Part shown: positions 56,701 to 60,174 of the stretch, in pieces
Position numbering within the stretch: the stretch's first letter is position 1
Layout of the letters: the number at the start of each line of letters is the position of its first letter
Source: Saccharina japonica
Taxonomy: Eukaryota > Sar > Phaeophyceae > Laminariales > Laminariaceae
Reading direction: 5' to 3'
Assembly: GCA_008828725.1 (NCBI GenBank)
Contig: MEHQ01000871.1
Span: forward strand, 62,001-126,000
DNA length: 64,000 bases
Notes under the pieces: generated by a model
Databases searched by the model: none
What the model was told of the DNA's origin: nothing
What the model saw: only the letters and a program-made list of their open reading frames with translations
Translations under genes and position numbers: made by a program

Positions 56701-59192
56701 TCATACAGATCATACAAATCATACAGATCAGGAATCTATCTTGCCCGGAAATATCTAGATCATCATCGAGTAGGAATCGATGATCTGTCCGAGTTGTGGC
56801 AGGCTATATATCTGTAGCATCACACCGAGGATGCCGTAACGCACGGTAGTCATTCGACAAAAAAAAAGGGGCTTCACCCCTTGACGCCTGCTATATATTA
56901 CCATACGTATCATAGGGGTAGCGAGTTTTTGGGCCGAAACACTTGTGACTGTTACTGAATATCATACCGGGTATTACTGACTAAAATAGACTATTACTGA
57001 CTATAAACTGACCATTACTCGTACTGACTATTTGGGACTATAAACTGACTATTACTCGTACTGACTATTAGGGACTATAAACTGACTAATACTGACTATT
57101 CCTATACTGAACTGATGAACTAACCTGGTATATTGTACTCTACTACCACTGTCCCTCAATATAAGGACCGTTTTGATTCACTAATAGTATACATACGTTT
57201 CTTATATTTAGGGACAGAGTGGTATACTAGTATCCCATTTGTGTTGCACAATAGTTTTCGTTACACAACTATGAATAGGTCATGGGACGGACTGTTCGTC
57301 TGCTTAAGCCTGCCTATTTTATCAAAAGCCAGTTTGAGGTGACTATTACTAACGACTTACTAGTAGCATAGTCCGAAAAAAATTAGGCGTTACCCCTATA
57401 AGGCAAATAGCACGCGTCCCTTACGTACATACCAGCAAACTACTAGTCTATTACTGTATTACAGGGGACCATAGTAAATAGGACCTCCGATACACACAAA
57501 AACCTATATGTTTCCCTATTTTTAAGAACAAGATTTTGTTCTATTTACTATGGCCCTCCGTAATAGTACAGTACTGGTCCCTCTATACGAGTGCCGGTAT
57601 GCGCCAGCCAACAATACCGGCAAATTAGGGGCAACCGGCACTACTCAGCAAGCTGCCACTTTGGTTAATCCCATTTGTGCCAAGCGATATCACCGGCACT
57701 ACCTATAGCAGGCAGCTGGCTGGCACTGCTCATCAACCGGCACTATAGAGGGACCACTACTATTAATATGTGTACCACCTCACCAACAAAGTTTGTTGAG
57801 GGCTGCGCTCTTCGGGTCCGAAGCGATGGCCTTCAGCCTCGAGAGCACCCGTATCACGTTCCCGTCCACCAGCGGCTCGCACTCTCCAAACGCGATGGAA
57901 GCCACCGCTCCTGTTATAAACAGTAGTTCACGGGGGGCGATGAGAAAACGGCCGGTGCGCGTCGGAAGGGGTTCACCATCAACACGTCTTCACCTAGGGC
58001 TGTGAGTTGTCTCACTAGAAGTTGCCGACTAGTTTCTAGTTGCCTAGGTATTACAGCTAGTTACGTGGGGTAATTGATACGGCTGTGAGTTGGCTGACTA
58101 TAAGTTGCCGACTAGTAACCAGTTGGCTAGGTATTACAGTTAGTTAGTTGCGTGGGGTAATTAATAGGGCTGTAAATTGGCTGACTATGAGTCGCGGACT
58201 CGTTACTAGCTGGCTAGGTAGTAATTTTGTGGGGTAATTGATAGGGCTATGAGCAGGCTGGCTATAAGTTGCCGACAATTTTCTAGTTGGCTAGGTATTA
58301 GTTAGGGCTGTGGGGTAATTGATAGGGCTGTGGGTTGGCTGACTATAAGACGCCGAATAGTTACCAGTTGGCCAAATAGTACATTTAGTTACGTGGGGTA
58401 ATTGATAGGACTGTGAGTTGGCTGACTACAAGTCGCCAGCTAGTTACTAGTTGGCTAGGTTTTGCAGATAATTGCGTGGGGTCGTTGATAGGGGATGAGG
58501 GTAGCTTACCAGTTGTTCGACACTATGGCTGAGGGTAACTGTAACTGTGTACGAGGCGAATATAACTAACCGTAACTCCAACCCTAAGCCAATCAGACCC
58601 AATCAACAATGTTAACGACACAATGGTGATAACTACTGCAGGGGTTTGCCATCAACATCCACCCCAAACGCACTCTATTTTTAGATCCGTATTGTTATAC
58701 GTGCAACACGGTATATTAACAGTACATAGACTGATACGAGAGGATATACTTCGAAATATATAAGTGACACGCGGCGGTGGTATATGTTGTACTGGGGTAT
58801 ATTGCAGGGGGGGGGGGCGGGGTCCCCTGTGGGGCTCCTTGCCCCCTCCCCCCTGCCTGGTCGGTGAAAACCCGACATGCTCCTTCCCGGCATTGTAGGG
58901 ATACGAGGGTCTATGGTCATACGACTACGGCCATGCATGAAGATGAAGTACACCCCCCTGCGGGATGCGCAACACACATCCGGCCTATTAATTTCCCTGG
59001 TATAGTGCGCATGGGTATTCTAGCGAGGAAAGCGCACCCACCAGCGGTGTAGGGCCCGATCCCGGGGAGGTCCTTGAGAGCTTTGGCTGTGCGCGGAACA
59101 GAGCCCCCGTGGTCTGACTGCACCTTCCTTGCCCCCTCATGGAGCATCTTTGCCCGTCGGTAGTATCCCAGCCCCGCCCAGGCCTTGTTCAC
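28379..59192 (-). CDS. MUTYH: MUTYH-type adenine DNA glycosylase, C-terminal eight exons
   Basis: Removes adenine mispaired with 8-oxoguanine in base-excision repair. Exons (minus order): 59042-59192, 57784-57910, 55780-55831, 53437-53756, 43093-43186, 42623-42827, 41224-41282, 28379-29188. They total 1818 bases, 605 residues plus TAA, and every junction is GT-AG with matching phase. In the joined fragment: helix-hairpin-helix LPGIG at 42-46, catalytic Asp66 in VDGN, [4Fe-4S] ligands C120, C127, C130, C136 (C-x6-C-x2-C-x5-C), a CTCTVC motif at 188-193 before VTEFPRKAL where animal enzymes have a zinc-binding linker, LVKRPETGLLAGQWECP across 239-255 opening the NUDIX-like domain that reads 8-oxoG, VVHVFSH at 324-330 and ITTGMKKV at 350-357. 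A roughly 250-residue low-complexity tail follows, ending in a basic KKEVRTKRKR, a possible nuclear signal. The N-terminal catalytic-Glu exons are outside the window. Introns are 1131, 1952, 2023, 10250, 265, 1340 and 12035 bases. No stop or frameshift was seen in the exons. Confidence 0.93.
28603..28758 (-). repeat. In-frame 78-base tandem duplication in the last exon
   Basis: Two 26-codon units share ESNPPGDNKEAVV and GAGSTP. They are nearly identical, so the duplication is recent, and its length is a multiple of three. Confidence 0.85.
29421..29602 (+). mobile_element. Family G fused to family F
   Basis: A G copy (with G run) stops at AACCAGGCAG and is directly joined to an F copy starting GTACTCATTTGCTGCTTGCC. 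The clean junction suggests F inserted into, or template-switched with, G. Confidence 0.6.
29603..30046. other. Intron sequence, no repeat recognised
   Basis: Lies within the 12-kb last intron. A C run sits at 29978-29990. No exon in either orientation can be supported. Confidence 0.45.
30047..30128. mobile_element. MITE family B
   Basis: Terminal repeats CCACTCTGTCCCGAAATATA and its complement, flanked by TA on both sides, about 80 bases. Nonautonomous; the TA target suggests a Tc1/mariner-type transposase. Confidence 0.8.
30130..30365 (-). mobile_element. SINE family I, 3' part
   Basis: Minus strand has CCCCGGATCTGAGTTACGAC and GCGAAGATAATACATGGGAC. Directly abuts the MITE B at 30047. Confidence 0.65.
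30366..31108. other. Intron sequence, no feature recognised
   Basis: An open plus-strand stretch at about 30817-31047 has ordinary amino acid composition but no domain I know; probably a decayed element. Confidence 0.35.
31184..31265. mobile_element. MITE family B inside MITE A
   Basis: ACCACTCTGAACCGAAATAT and TTTTGGGTCAGAGTGGTA ends with TA flanks. Confidence 0.75.
31379..31455 (+). mobile_element. Retroposon family E, strongly 5' truncated, inside MITE A
   Basis: Begins at AATCGGCACGGACACTGG and ends with the (AC)n tail. Confidence 0.8.
31916..32128. repeat. Tandem duplication, 107-base period
   Basis: Two nearly identical units from CTATTTAACTTCCATTCTTA to CAGACCGTTCTTTTTGCGGT, differing mainly in the length of a T run and one G/T change. 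Recent. Confidence 0.9.
32274..32490 (-). mobile_element. Family D, extended version
   Basis: Reverse orientation of the layout at 6822-7047: TAACCCATTCAGAACTGG, then ACTGGGTGTGTTCCACACCA and GGTCGCATTCTTATTTTTCC. Confidence 0.6.
32540..32930. repeat. Tandem duplication interrupted by family D
   Basis: GTGTATGCATCCACAGCAG and CACCGTTACATATCGCAAG occur in both halves (32578 and 32840; 32733 and 32887). The D element at 32628-32727 sits in the first copy only. Confidence 0.6.
32628..32727 (+). mobile_element. Family D element
   Basis: TTAACCCCTTAAGAAATGGT to CAGTTCTGAATGGGTTAA; the inner CCCCCGTT phrase is duplicated. Confidence 0.75.
32931..33360. other. Intron sequence, no feature recognised
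   Basis: No repeat family or exon recognised. Confidence 0.4.
33364..33414 (-). mobile_element. Retroposon family E, about 50 bases only
   Basis: Only the 3' terminal part, TGGATGTCGACGGGTAGAAA through the (AC)n tail, remains. Confidence 0.7.
33450..33930 (-). mobile_element. Retroposon family H, no head
   Basis: An inverted near-identical copy of 36860-37343. Minus strand: ACCGTTCAGGATAGATTCGG start, a G run, TTTGTGACCACGGGCCGTG, then GAGTTTAATGTGAAGA and (CAA)n. The tRNA-like head seen in the partner is absent, so this copy is 5' truncated. Confidence 0.75.
33931..34717. other. Unassigned coding-like region in the last MUTYH-like intron
   Basis: A minus-strand frame at about 33940-34152 (with VGVDDVTGFVERRGRDGA and FIVCLIVEDPFNVERFLIS) and a plus-strand frame at about 34535-34720 (EMDIAVYTDGQKGPCIWTF) have more protein-like composition than other intronic frames. 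I recognise no family. They could be decayed transposon genes or a small nested gene. Confidence 0.3.
34718..34782 (+). mobile_element. Retroposon family E, 5' truncated
   Basis: GTGCTGGATGTCGACGGGTA to GGTTTAATGTGAAAAACACA; the CTGGATG phrase is duplicated at its start. Confidence 0.65.
34783..35395. other. Intron sequence, CTG tract only
   Basis: A CTG-rich tract at about 34950-34996. Nothing else recognised. Confidence 0.45.
35396..35569. mobile_element. Inverted-repeat element family C
   Basis: Close copy of 18947-19121, with ACAGGACACCTAATAAGAAA at the left and TTTCTTATTAGGCGTCCTGT at the right. Confidence 0.8.
35569..35652. mobile_element. MITE family B
   Basis: TACCACTCTGTCCCGAAATT and ATTTCGGGACAGAGTGGTA. 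Its left end abuts the right end of a family C element. Confidence 0.8.
35662..35782. mobile_element. MITE family A with a shortened right arm
   Basis: TATTACAGGGGACCATAGTA at the left; the right arm jumps from TGTGTACCGTA directly to TCCCCCGTAAT, having lost about 25 bases. Confidence 0.7.
35783..36148. other. Intron sequence, no feature recognised
   Basis: A short open plus-strand frame lacks any known domain. Confidence 0.4.
36149..36430. repeat. Degenerate tandem array built on GTGTCCTGTACTGCA
   Basis: About six units of 45-60 bases, each with GTGTCCTGTACTGCATTAC and a variable TA-rich part. GTGTCCTGTACTG is also the outer end of family C. Confidence 0.7.
36724..37343 (+). mobile_element. 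Retroposon family H with tRNA-like head
   Basis: Head CGGTCGCCACGGTGGTCTAG has a box A match (TGGTCTAGCGG) and GTGGGTTCGATTCTC is a box B match, but about 95 bases of TA-rich sequence separate them. The body has a G run of about 20, then TTTGTGACCACGGGCCGTG, and the 3' end GAGTTTAATGTGAAGA with (AAC)n. A tRNA-derived SINE fits best. Confidence 0.75.
37459..37536. mobile_element. MITE family B, one arm eroded
   Basis: TACCACTCTGTCCCGAAATA at the left, TATTTCGGTACATAGTGATA at the right. Confidence 0.65.
37823..37878 (+). mobile_element. Retroposon family E, very short
   Basis: TTCGACGGGTAGAAAGGAAG through the (AC)n tail of about 24 bases. Confidence 0.75.
37985..38335 (+). mobile_element. Retroposon E variant
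   Basis: Same variant as 22328-22640 in the other orientation: GTGACCATATAATTTG (twice), GGATTAGGAACCAGGACAGA, GACGGGTTTAATGTGAAGAC, then (CA)n. Confidence 0.65.
38336..38499. repeat. CAA/ACC-rich tract
   Basis: Imperfect CAA, CGA and ACC triplets at about 38395-38480. Confidence 0.6.
38500..38573. mobile_element. MITE family A, right half
   Basis: ATTTGGTCCTATTTACTAGT to TATGGCCCCCCGTAATA; the left half is absent. Confidence 0.65.
38724..39383 (-). repeat. Array of seven 89-base family F units, apparently identical
   Basis: After a run of 32 C, the phrase GCTCCTGCTCCGTCTCGAAA starts at 38756, 38845, 38934, 39023, 39112, 39201 and 39290, exactly 89 bases apart. Each unit ends with GAGCACGGCCCT and a run of 14 C; the last differs. 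Such sameness means very recent amplification or an assembly artefact. Confidence 0.95.
39475..39603. mobile_element. MITE family A
   Basis: GCGAGGGCCCATAGTAAATA and TTTACTATGGTCCTCCGTAT ends. Confidence 0.7.
39598..39700. mobile_element. Family D, diverged
   Basis: TTAACCCTTTAAGAACTGCA then TAATTCCAAGTGTTTTGTCC, with the other end worn away. Confidence 0.5.
39862..39925 (-). mobile_element. Family G, short copy
   Basis: A C run at 39842-39854, then GGGATGCGAGGGTCTATGGT and GGCCGTGCACGACATGAGTA with a second C run. Confidence 0.6.
39990..40200. repeat. Repeated TATAAGGGACCTC motif
   Basis: GATAAGGGA, TATAAGGGACCTC and similar phrases occur at least six times with irregular spacing. Confidence 0.5.
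40311..40674. mobile_element. MITE family L, interrupted by element M
   Basis: Terminal repeats GGCCCCTCTATAGTGCCGG and CCGGCACTATAGAGGGACC, TA beside them. The intact size, from 54839-55021 and 57573-57756, is about 185 bases. Confidence 0.8.
40377..40538. mobile_element. Element M, foldback insertion in L
   Basis: Long inverted ends: GGGGCGTCCCGAAAAG with CTTTTCGGACGCCCTC, then CGACACC...ATGGTCAGAATGGAAAA with its complement. AGTGCC occurs on both sides (40371-40376 and 40539-40544) and once in uninterrupted L, so it is a 6-base target duplication. Confidence 0.75.
40730..40865 (-). mobile_element. SINE family I, diverged
   Basis: AAGCCGTGCTCACGGGTGTC, a C run and GGCGATTTTCATCGAACTTC match the relative at 25975. 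Confidence 0.4.
40873..41018. mobile_element. MITE family A, diverged
   Basis: AGTCCGGGGGAACAGATAGT at the left; CTATGGTCGCCCGTAATA at the right. Confidence 0.65.
41224..41282 (-). CDS. MUTYH: MUTYH-like exon 7 of 8: VVHVFSH segment
   Basis: Acceptor GGTGCAG before GGCGAGAG; donor ATGCAG before GTACAT. Phase 2 bases enter to complete a Gly codon and it ends at phase 0. VVHVFSHLRHSMQ matches the strand of the MutY NUDIX-like domain usually written V-H-x-F-S-H. Confidence 0.92.
41518..41571 (+). repeat. Two long G runs
   Basis: About 18 and 12 G in succession, split by TATATCCCTT. A strong G-quadruplex candidate on the plus strand. Confidence 0.7.
41690..42010. repeat. Element O, short GATCATACA array
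   Basis: GATCTGTATAGTACAGATCC, then AACATGAGCTAGATCATACA with three GATCATACA units, then ATCGATGATCTG-like wording. The order matches 56420-56815, where the array is expanded. Confidence 0.6.
42038..42095. mobile_element. MITE family A, left half
   Basis: TATTACGGAGGACCATAGCA and AGCAGGACCAAATATTGATA; no right end. Confidence 0.55.
42355..42475. mobile_element. MITE family A
   Basis: TTACGGGAGCCCATAGTAAA and GAGTATGGCCCGCCCTAATA ends. Confidence 0.7.
42623..42827 (-). CDS. MUTYH: MUTYH-like exon 6 of 8: start of NUDIX-like domain
   Basis: Acceptor TTTTCCCCCCAG before GGTTTGCTC (phase 0); donor GTACGAG before GTGAGC (phase 1). GLLAGQWECPCVV is the hallmark opening of the 8-oxoG-recognising domain. 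A Gly/Ser/Lys-rich loop and the helix EEERERAASSLLFSELGLS follow. Confidence 0.93.
43093..43186 (-). CDS. MUTYH: MUTYH-like exon 5 of 8: linker and first NUDIX-like strand
   Basis: Acceptor ATGTACTAG before GGCCGT, one base completing a split Thr codon; donor GAAACG before GTCAGT. Encodes AVKQQTLSVSVVERN...LQIFLVKRPET, which joins in frame to GLLAG of the next exon. The acceptor was chosen because nearer AG sites break the phase. Confidence 0.88.
43310..43655 (-). mobile_element. SINE family I, near full length
   Basis: Minus strand: head GGTCGCCCCGATGGTCTATT, box B-like GGGGTTCGAATATCACG, body ACCCCGGGTCTGAGTTTCGA, end GATAATAAATGGGATTG. Box A to box B spacing is stretched. Confidence 0.7.
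43657..43737. mobile_element. MITE family B, diverged
   Basis: CTATGTCCCAAAATATAATA and TATTTATGTCCAGAGTGGTA. It abuts the head end of the SINE I at 43655. Confidence 0.6.
43848..44157. repeat. Tandem array of about nine 34-base units
   Basis: Units read TATTGGCCATACCCGGGTAC then CAAACCTGGTTG; most contain CCCGGG or GGTACC palindromes. Inside the 10.3-kb MUTYH-like intron. Confidence 0.9.
44158..44794. other. Intron sequence, no gene recognised
   Basis: Contains a GAGATCGAGTTTTTCC phrase (44213) recurring near 45630 and 46450. No other structure. Confidence 0.4.
44795..44985. mobile_element. Two family D copies, opposite orientations
   Basis: 44795-44880 is inverted (CTAAATCCAAGCAGTTTGTC); 44903-44985 is direct (AAGAAATGGTCCCACGTATT to CAGTTCTGAATGGGTTAA). 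The flank GGTAGCATGCTTCA precedes each. Confidence 0.7.
45165..45337 (+). mobile_element. Two family D copies in tandem
   Basis: Copies at 45162-45250 and 45248-45336 share the junction GGGTTAACCCC, so one may have inserted at the end of the other. Confidence 0.75.
45338..46560. other. Intron sequence, no gene recognised
   Basis: Holds two copies of a GATCGAG(T/G)ATTTCGTCGAAACTCA phrase (45630, 46452) and poly-A tracts. No exon. Confidence 0.4.
46570..47250. repeat. Degenerate tandem repeat, about 220-240-base unit, three units
   Basis: Each unit holds GTAGAGAATCATG-like wording, AACGATTCCGATTA, TACGTTCAAAA and a TTTGGGA phrase, starting near 46575, 46795 and 47025. Confidence 0.6.
47395..47740. 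repeat. Inverted repeat enclosing a telomere-like tract
   Basis: AAATCTGCCCGCGGAGGCGA (47412) pairs imperfectly with TTCGCCTGCGCGGCGGGCAG (47674). Between them at 47515-47540 lies TTAGGATTAGGGTTAGGGTT. Confidence 0.5.
47768..47950 (+). mobile_element. Two family D copies in tandem
   Basis: 47772-47860 and 47862-47948, each from AAGAA(C/T)(T/C)GGTCCC to CAGTTCTGAATGGGTT. Confidence 0.75.
48035..48245 (-). mobile_element. SINE family I, 3' part with A tail
   Basis: Minus strand GACCCCGGATCTGAGTTACG, GATAATAAATGGGATGG, then about 18 A. Confidence 0.7.
48420..48585. repeat. CTG-rich microsatellite
   Basis: GCTGCTGCTACT-type triplets over about 165 bases; open frames here are repeat-driven. Confidence 0.8.
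48871..49376. repeat. Foldback element R, 506 bases
   Basis: The left arm (from AGGCCAACTACTATGGGGAA, then GGCCAAAAACACCGATA, to TTCTCCAGGGTCGTAG) is matched in reverse by the right arm (CTAGAAAAACGGAGAAC, GTATCGGTGTTTTTGACTG, ending CCCATAATAGTTGGTCT). Arms of about 170 bases are diverged, with about 150 bases between them. Only copy seen. Confidence 0.7.
49592..49690. mobile_element. MITE family A, shortened
   Basis: AGTACGGGGGAGCCTAGTAA and TCTATTTACTATGGTTCCCC ends. Confidence 0.7.
49700..49765. mobile_element. Family D remnant
   Basis: CTAATTCCAAGTGTTTTGTC and a worn GGGTTTAAC end. Confidence 0.4.
49852..49945 (-). mobile_element. Family F copy with C run
   Basis: About 16 C, then CGTCTCGAAAGGGATGCATG to AAGGCAAGCAACAAATGAGT and a second C run. 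Confidence 0.65.
49946..50172 (-). mobile_element. Family G, near full length
   Basis: Minus strand carries the whole G order from the G run through GACCATAGACTCTCGCACCC and GTGAGCTGCATCCTACTAAG. Adjacent to an F copy in the same orientation, as at 23303-23925 and 29421-29602. Confidence 0.65.
50173..50789. other. Intron sequence, no gene recognised
   Basis: GC-rich with several open frames but no known domain. Confidence 0.4.
50790..51160 (+). repeat. Family Q copy
   Basis: CCATGCTGAAGAAGAGCTCG, TTTTTGAAGGCTGACCTGAC and CAGCAGCAGCCGCGTCGGTA match 52440-52740 in reverse. GC-rich and partly open in one frame (DEFLKAD) but with no recognised domain. Confidence 0.5.
51166..51645. repeat. Long imperfect inverted repeat, 480 bases
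   Basis: The left arm (CTGCCTCTTCGTGCTACCAA, CGCCTCCCTCACCGATTTCA, CGTATATACATCCAGC) is matched in reverse by the right arm (GCTGGATGTATATACGTG, AATCGGTGAGGGAGGGGTCC, GGCGGTACGAAGAGGGACGA). Arms of about 200 bases surround a centre with a G run (51371-51383). Confidence 0.75.
51705..52440 (+). mobile_element. Family T with nested D and N elements
   Basis: GAGGAGCTATATACTAATAC, GAAATCCCGACGATTTTTTA and AATAAGGTATACCTCTACCT to CATAGCACGCGTCG give the T frame shared with 60175-60515. Three D copies (51812-51890, 52127-52206, 52275-52365) and element N lie inside. Confidence 0.6.
51918..52126. mobile_element. Element N, near-perfect hairpin inserted in family D
   Basis: Begins and ends GGGCCCG/CGGGCCC. 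The inner arms CGCTTTTCATTGGTCAACAC and GTGTTGACCAATGAAAAGCG pair exactly, as do ACGCACCAGCACCAAATATTA and its complement. TTA flanks both ends and the D sequence CCTTTA/TTAAGAACTGG is split, so TTA looks like the target duplication, as in PIF/Harbinger elements (class is inference). Confidence 0.8.
52440..52740 (-). repeat. Family Q copy
   Basis: Reverse of 50790-51160: AGAGCTCTACCTTGACCAGT, TTTTTGAAGGCTGACAGCAG on the minus strand. Confidence 0.5.
52860..52955. mobile_element. Family D remnant
   Basis: TCATTTTCCCCAAAAACGGT then AGTTCTTAAGGGGGGTTAA. Confidence 0.45.
52956..53436. other. Intron sequence, no feature recognised
   Basis: End of the 10.3-kb intron (its 5' part in transcription order). 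No repeat copy recognised. Confidence 0.4.
53437..53756 (-). CDS. MUTYH: MUTYH-like exon 4 of 8: iron-sulfur cluster and linker
   Basis: Acceptor CTTGTCCAG before GCTTTGATG (phase 0); donor CTCAAGAC before GTGAGT (phase 2). ALMELGATVC opens the [4Fe-4S] loop with cysteines spaced x6, x2, x5. After a Ser/Pro/Gly-rich linker comes CTCTVC, then VTEFPRKAL. The C-x2-C at the place of the human C-x2-C zinc linchpin suggests that metal site may be kept. Confidence 0.95.
54133..54250. mobile_element. MITE family A, left end worn
   Basis: CAATAAATAGGACCAGATAT and ATTTACTATGGTCCCCTGTA. The right arm shares the TATATGATATTTACTATGGT variant with 56250-56372. Confidence 0.6.
54330..54475. mobile_element. 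L end fragment and an A-related remnant
   Basis: CACCGGCACTATAGAGGGAC is the L terminus alone; it is followed by an A-like piece ending ACTATTTTCCCCCGTCATA. Confidence 0.45.
54545..54680. mobile_element. Inverted-repeat element family C, eroded
   Basis: ATAAGAAAGGCAGGCTGAGC and CCCAGTCTGAGCCAGCATTC keep the C layout. Confidence 0.55.
54839..55021. mobile_element. MITE family L, uninterrupted
   Basis: TAGTGGCCCCTCTATAGCGC at the left and CCGGCACTGTACAGGGACC at the right, with TATAGTGCCTATGAAATCGC inside. Confidence 0.75.
55100..55310 (-). mobile_element. SINE family I, 3' part
   Basis: Minus strand GACCCCGGATCTGAGTTACG and GAAAATAATAAATGGGATGG before an A-rich tail. Confidence 0.65.
55560..55672. 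mobile_element. Family D remnant with a C run
   Basis: CCTTTAACCCTTTATGTCAC, ACAAATTCCAAGAATTTTCC and a run of 13 C. Confidence 0.4.
55780..55831 (-). CDS. MUTYH: MUTYH-like exon 3 of 8 (52 bases)
   Basis: Acceptor CTTCCATCAG before GGATCTG; one base completes Trp of LCW. Donor AATCAG before GTCAGC, phase 0. Encodes DLARCLVDPKRPGDFNQ, the conserved stretch before ALMELGATVC. A more upstream AG (near 55917) fails on phase. Confidence 0.92.
56028..56215. repeat. (ATCTATAGATAG)n microsatellite
   Basis: Self-complementary TCATCTATAGATAGA units over about 190 bases. Confidence 0.8.
56250..56372. mobile_element. MITE family A
   Basis: GTTACGGGAGTCCATAGTAA and TTTACTATGGTCCCCCGTAA ends, inside an element O-type region. 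Confidence 0.75.
56420..56815. repeat. Element O with expanded GATCATACA array
   Basis: GATCTGTACAGAGTACAGATCC start, then about 18 GATCATACA-type units (56535-56730), then AGGAATCGATGATCTGTCC. The open frames (MICMICM and similar) are artefacts of the 9-base repeat. Confidence 0.7.
56935..57125. repeat. ACTGACTATTA-type degenerate tandem
   Basis: TGACTATTACTCGTACTGAC and GGGACTATAAACTGACTATT recur several times. Confidence 0.7.
57143..57227. mobile_element. MITE family B
   Basis: TACCACTGTCCCTCAATATA and TTAGGGACAGAGTGGTATA. Confidence 0.75.
57455..57563. mobile_element. MITE family A
   Basis: TATTACAGGGGACCATAGTA and ACTATGGCCCTCCGTAATA. Confidence 0.8.
57573..57756. mobile_element. MITE family L, inverted orientation
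   Basis: GGTCCCTCTATACGAGTGCC and CCGGCACTATAGAGGGACC. Lies 28 bases beyond the donor of exon 2. Confidence 0.8.
57784..57910 (-). CDS. MUTYH: MUTYH-like exon 2 of 8: catalytic Asp
   Basis: Acceptor TTATAACAG before GAGCGG; donor TTTGTTG before GTGAGG (phase 2). Encodes AVASIAFGE...PLVDGNVIRVLSRL, containing the Asp of VDGN that assists adenine excision in MutY enzymes. Confidence 0.95.
57997..58492. repeat. Tandem array of six units of about 82 bases
   Basis: Units: GGGCTGTGAGTTGGCTGACT, ATAAGTTGCCGACTAG, TAGTTGGCTAGGTATTACAG, GTGGGGTAATTGATAG. Diverged between units. Confidence 0.9.
58803..58955 (-). mobile_element. Family G, short copy with G and C runs
   Basis: GTCGGTGAAAACCCGACATG, GGGATACGAGGGTCTATGGT and CATGCATGAAGATGAAGTAC. 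Confidence 0.6.
59042..59192 (-). CDS. MUTYH: MUTYH-like exon 1 of the 8 seen: helix-hairpin-helix
   Basis: Acceptor ACACGGGCAG before GTGAACAAG (phase 0); donor ACCGCTG before GTGGGT (phase 1). Encodes VNKAWAGLGYYRRA...KDLPGIGPYTAG. The acceptor and the missing catalytic-Glu segment show that at least one more exon lies upstream. Confidence 0.95.
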
Positions 59193-59357
59193 CTGCCCGT
59201 GTAAAAAAAGACCACAACAAACAGAAACAAAAAAAAAATGTCCCTTTTTAGCAGTTATACAACAAAACATAACAAAAAAAGGTGTCCCTTTCTAGCAGTT
59301 AGCCTCCAGTTCGTAGAGCTTACCACTTCGTCCAAGAAATTATTGTGGCACGCACTG

Positions 59358-59487
59358 TTTACGGGGGACCATAGTAAATGGGACCAAATAGTGTCAGTAA
59401 AAATAGCGAAATGCATAGGCCTTTGTGTGTACCGTAGGTCCTATTTACTAGTATTATTACTAGTATTTACTATGGTCCCCCGTAAAA
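59358..59487. mobile_element. MITE family A
   Basis: TTACGGGGGACCATAGTAAA and TTTACTATGGTCCCCCGTAA, both arms well preserved. Confidence 0.85.
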
Positions 59488-59499
59488 ACGGTACACGAG

Positions 59500-59806
59500 A
59501 CAAAAGGGATTATAACGCTAATATGCTTACCGATGGTTGATTGGGTCTATCTGATTGGCTTAGGACAAAAGGGGTTATTTAACGCTAACATGCTCACCGA
59601 TGGTTGATTGGGTCTATCTGATTGGCTTAGGGGTTAACGCTAACATGCTCACCGATGGTTGATTGGGTCGATCTGATTGGCTTAGGACAAAGGGGGTTAA
59701 CGCTAACATGCTCACCGATGGTTGATTGGGTCTATCTGATTGGCTTAGGGGTTAACGCTAACATGCTCACCGATGGTTGATTGGGTCGATCTGATTGGCT
59801 TAGGAT
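59500..59806. repeat. Tandem array of five units, 54-66 bases
   Basis: CTAACATGCTCACCGATGGT, TGATTGGGTC(T/G)ATCTGATTG and GCTTAGG; units alternate between a longer form with GACAAA and a shorter form. Confidence 0.9.
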
Positions 59807-59855
59807 TAGGATCAGGGTTTGGTGTATGACCGGTGCTAAGGTAGAGGACGCGTAC

Positions 59856-60133
59856 TGTGTGCAGGTTGCACCTGCAATTTTTTTTGTGCAGGATGCTGGT
59901 TTTAATGTGTGAGGCTGGCCTTTTGGGCCGCATGTTTTTTTTTGGAAAAAACGCCATCAAAACACGCGGCGGTGCCGCGTGGCTGCCCCTGCCGACCTCG
60001 TGCTCCCCAAGGGGTTGGGGTTCGGGTTCGGGTTAGGGTTAGGGTCAGGGGTGTGTCTGGAGTTGGCTTGGTCTGGGTCGACGGGCGAGGACGAAACTGG
60101 CACAAAAACTTTTGCAGGTGCAACCTGCACATA
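59856..60133. mobile_element. Element P with telomere-like repeats
   Basis: Ends TGTGCAGGTTGCACCTGCA and TGCAGGTGCAACCTGCACA are perfect inverted repeats. The interior has GGGTTCGGGTTCGGGTTAGG and GTTAGGGTTAGGG. It is the better preserved of the two P copies. Confidence 0.75.
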
Positions 60134-60174
60134 ACGCACGCCAAGGTAGAGAGGCGCACCATGTTTTTTCTCTG

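Noticed and set aside
56420-56783. Repeated MICMICM, YDLYDLYD and IIQIIQ frames
   Set aside because: All are frames of the GATCATACA repeat on the two strands.
59300-59350. A possible upstream MUTYH-like exon ending LDE before GTGGTAAGC on the minus strand
   Set aside because: The last three residues would fit before VNKAW, but the rest of the short frame does not resemble MutY and a MITE A starts only about 25 bases upstream. Likely chance.
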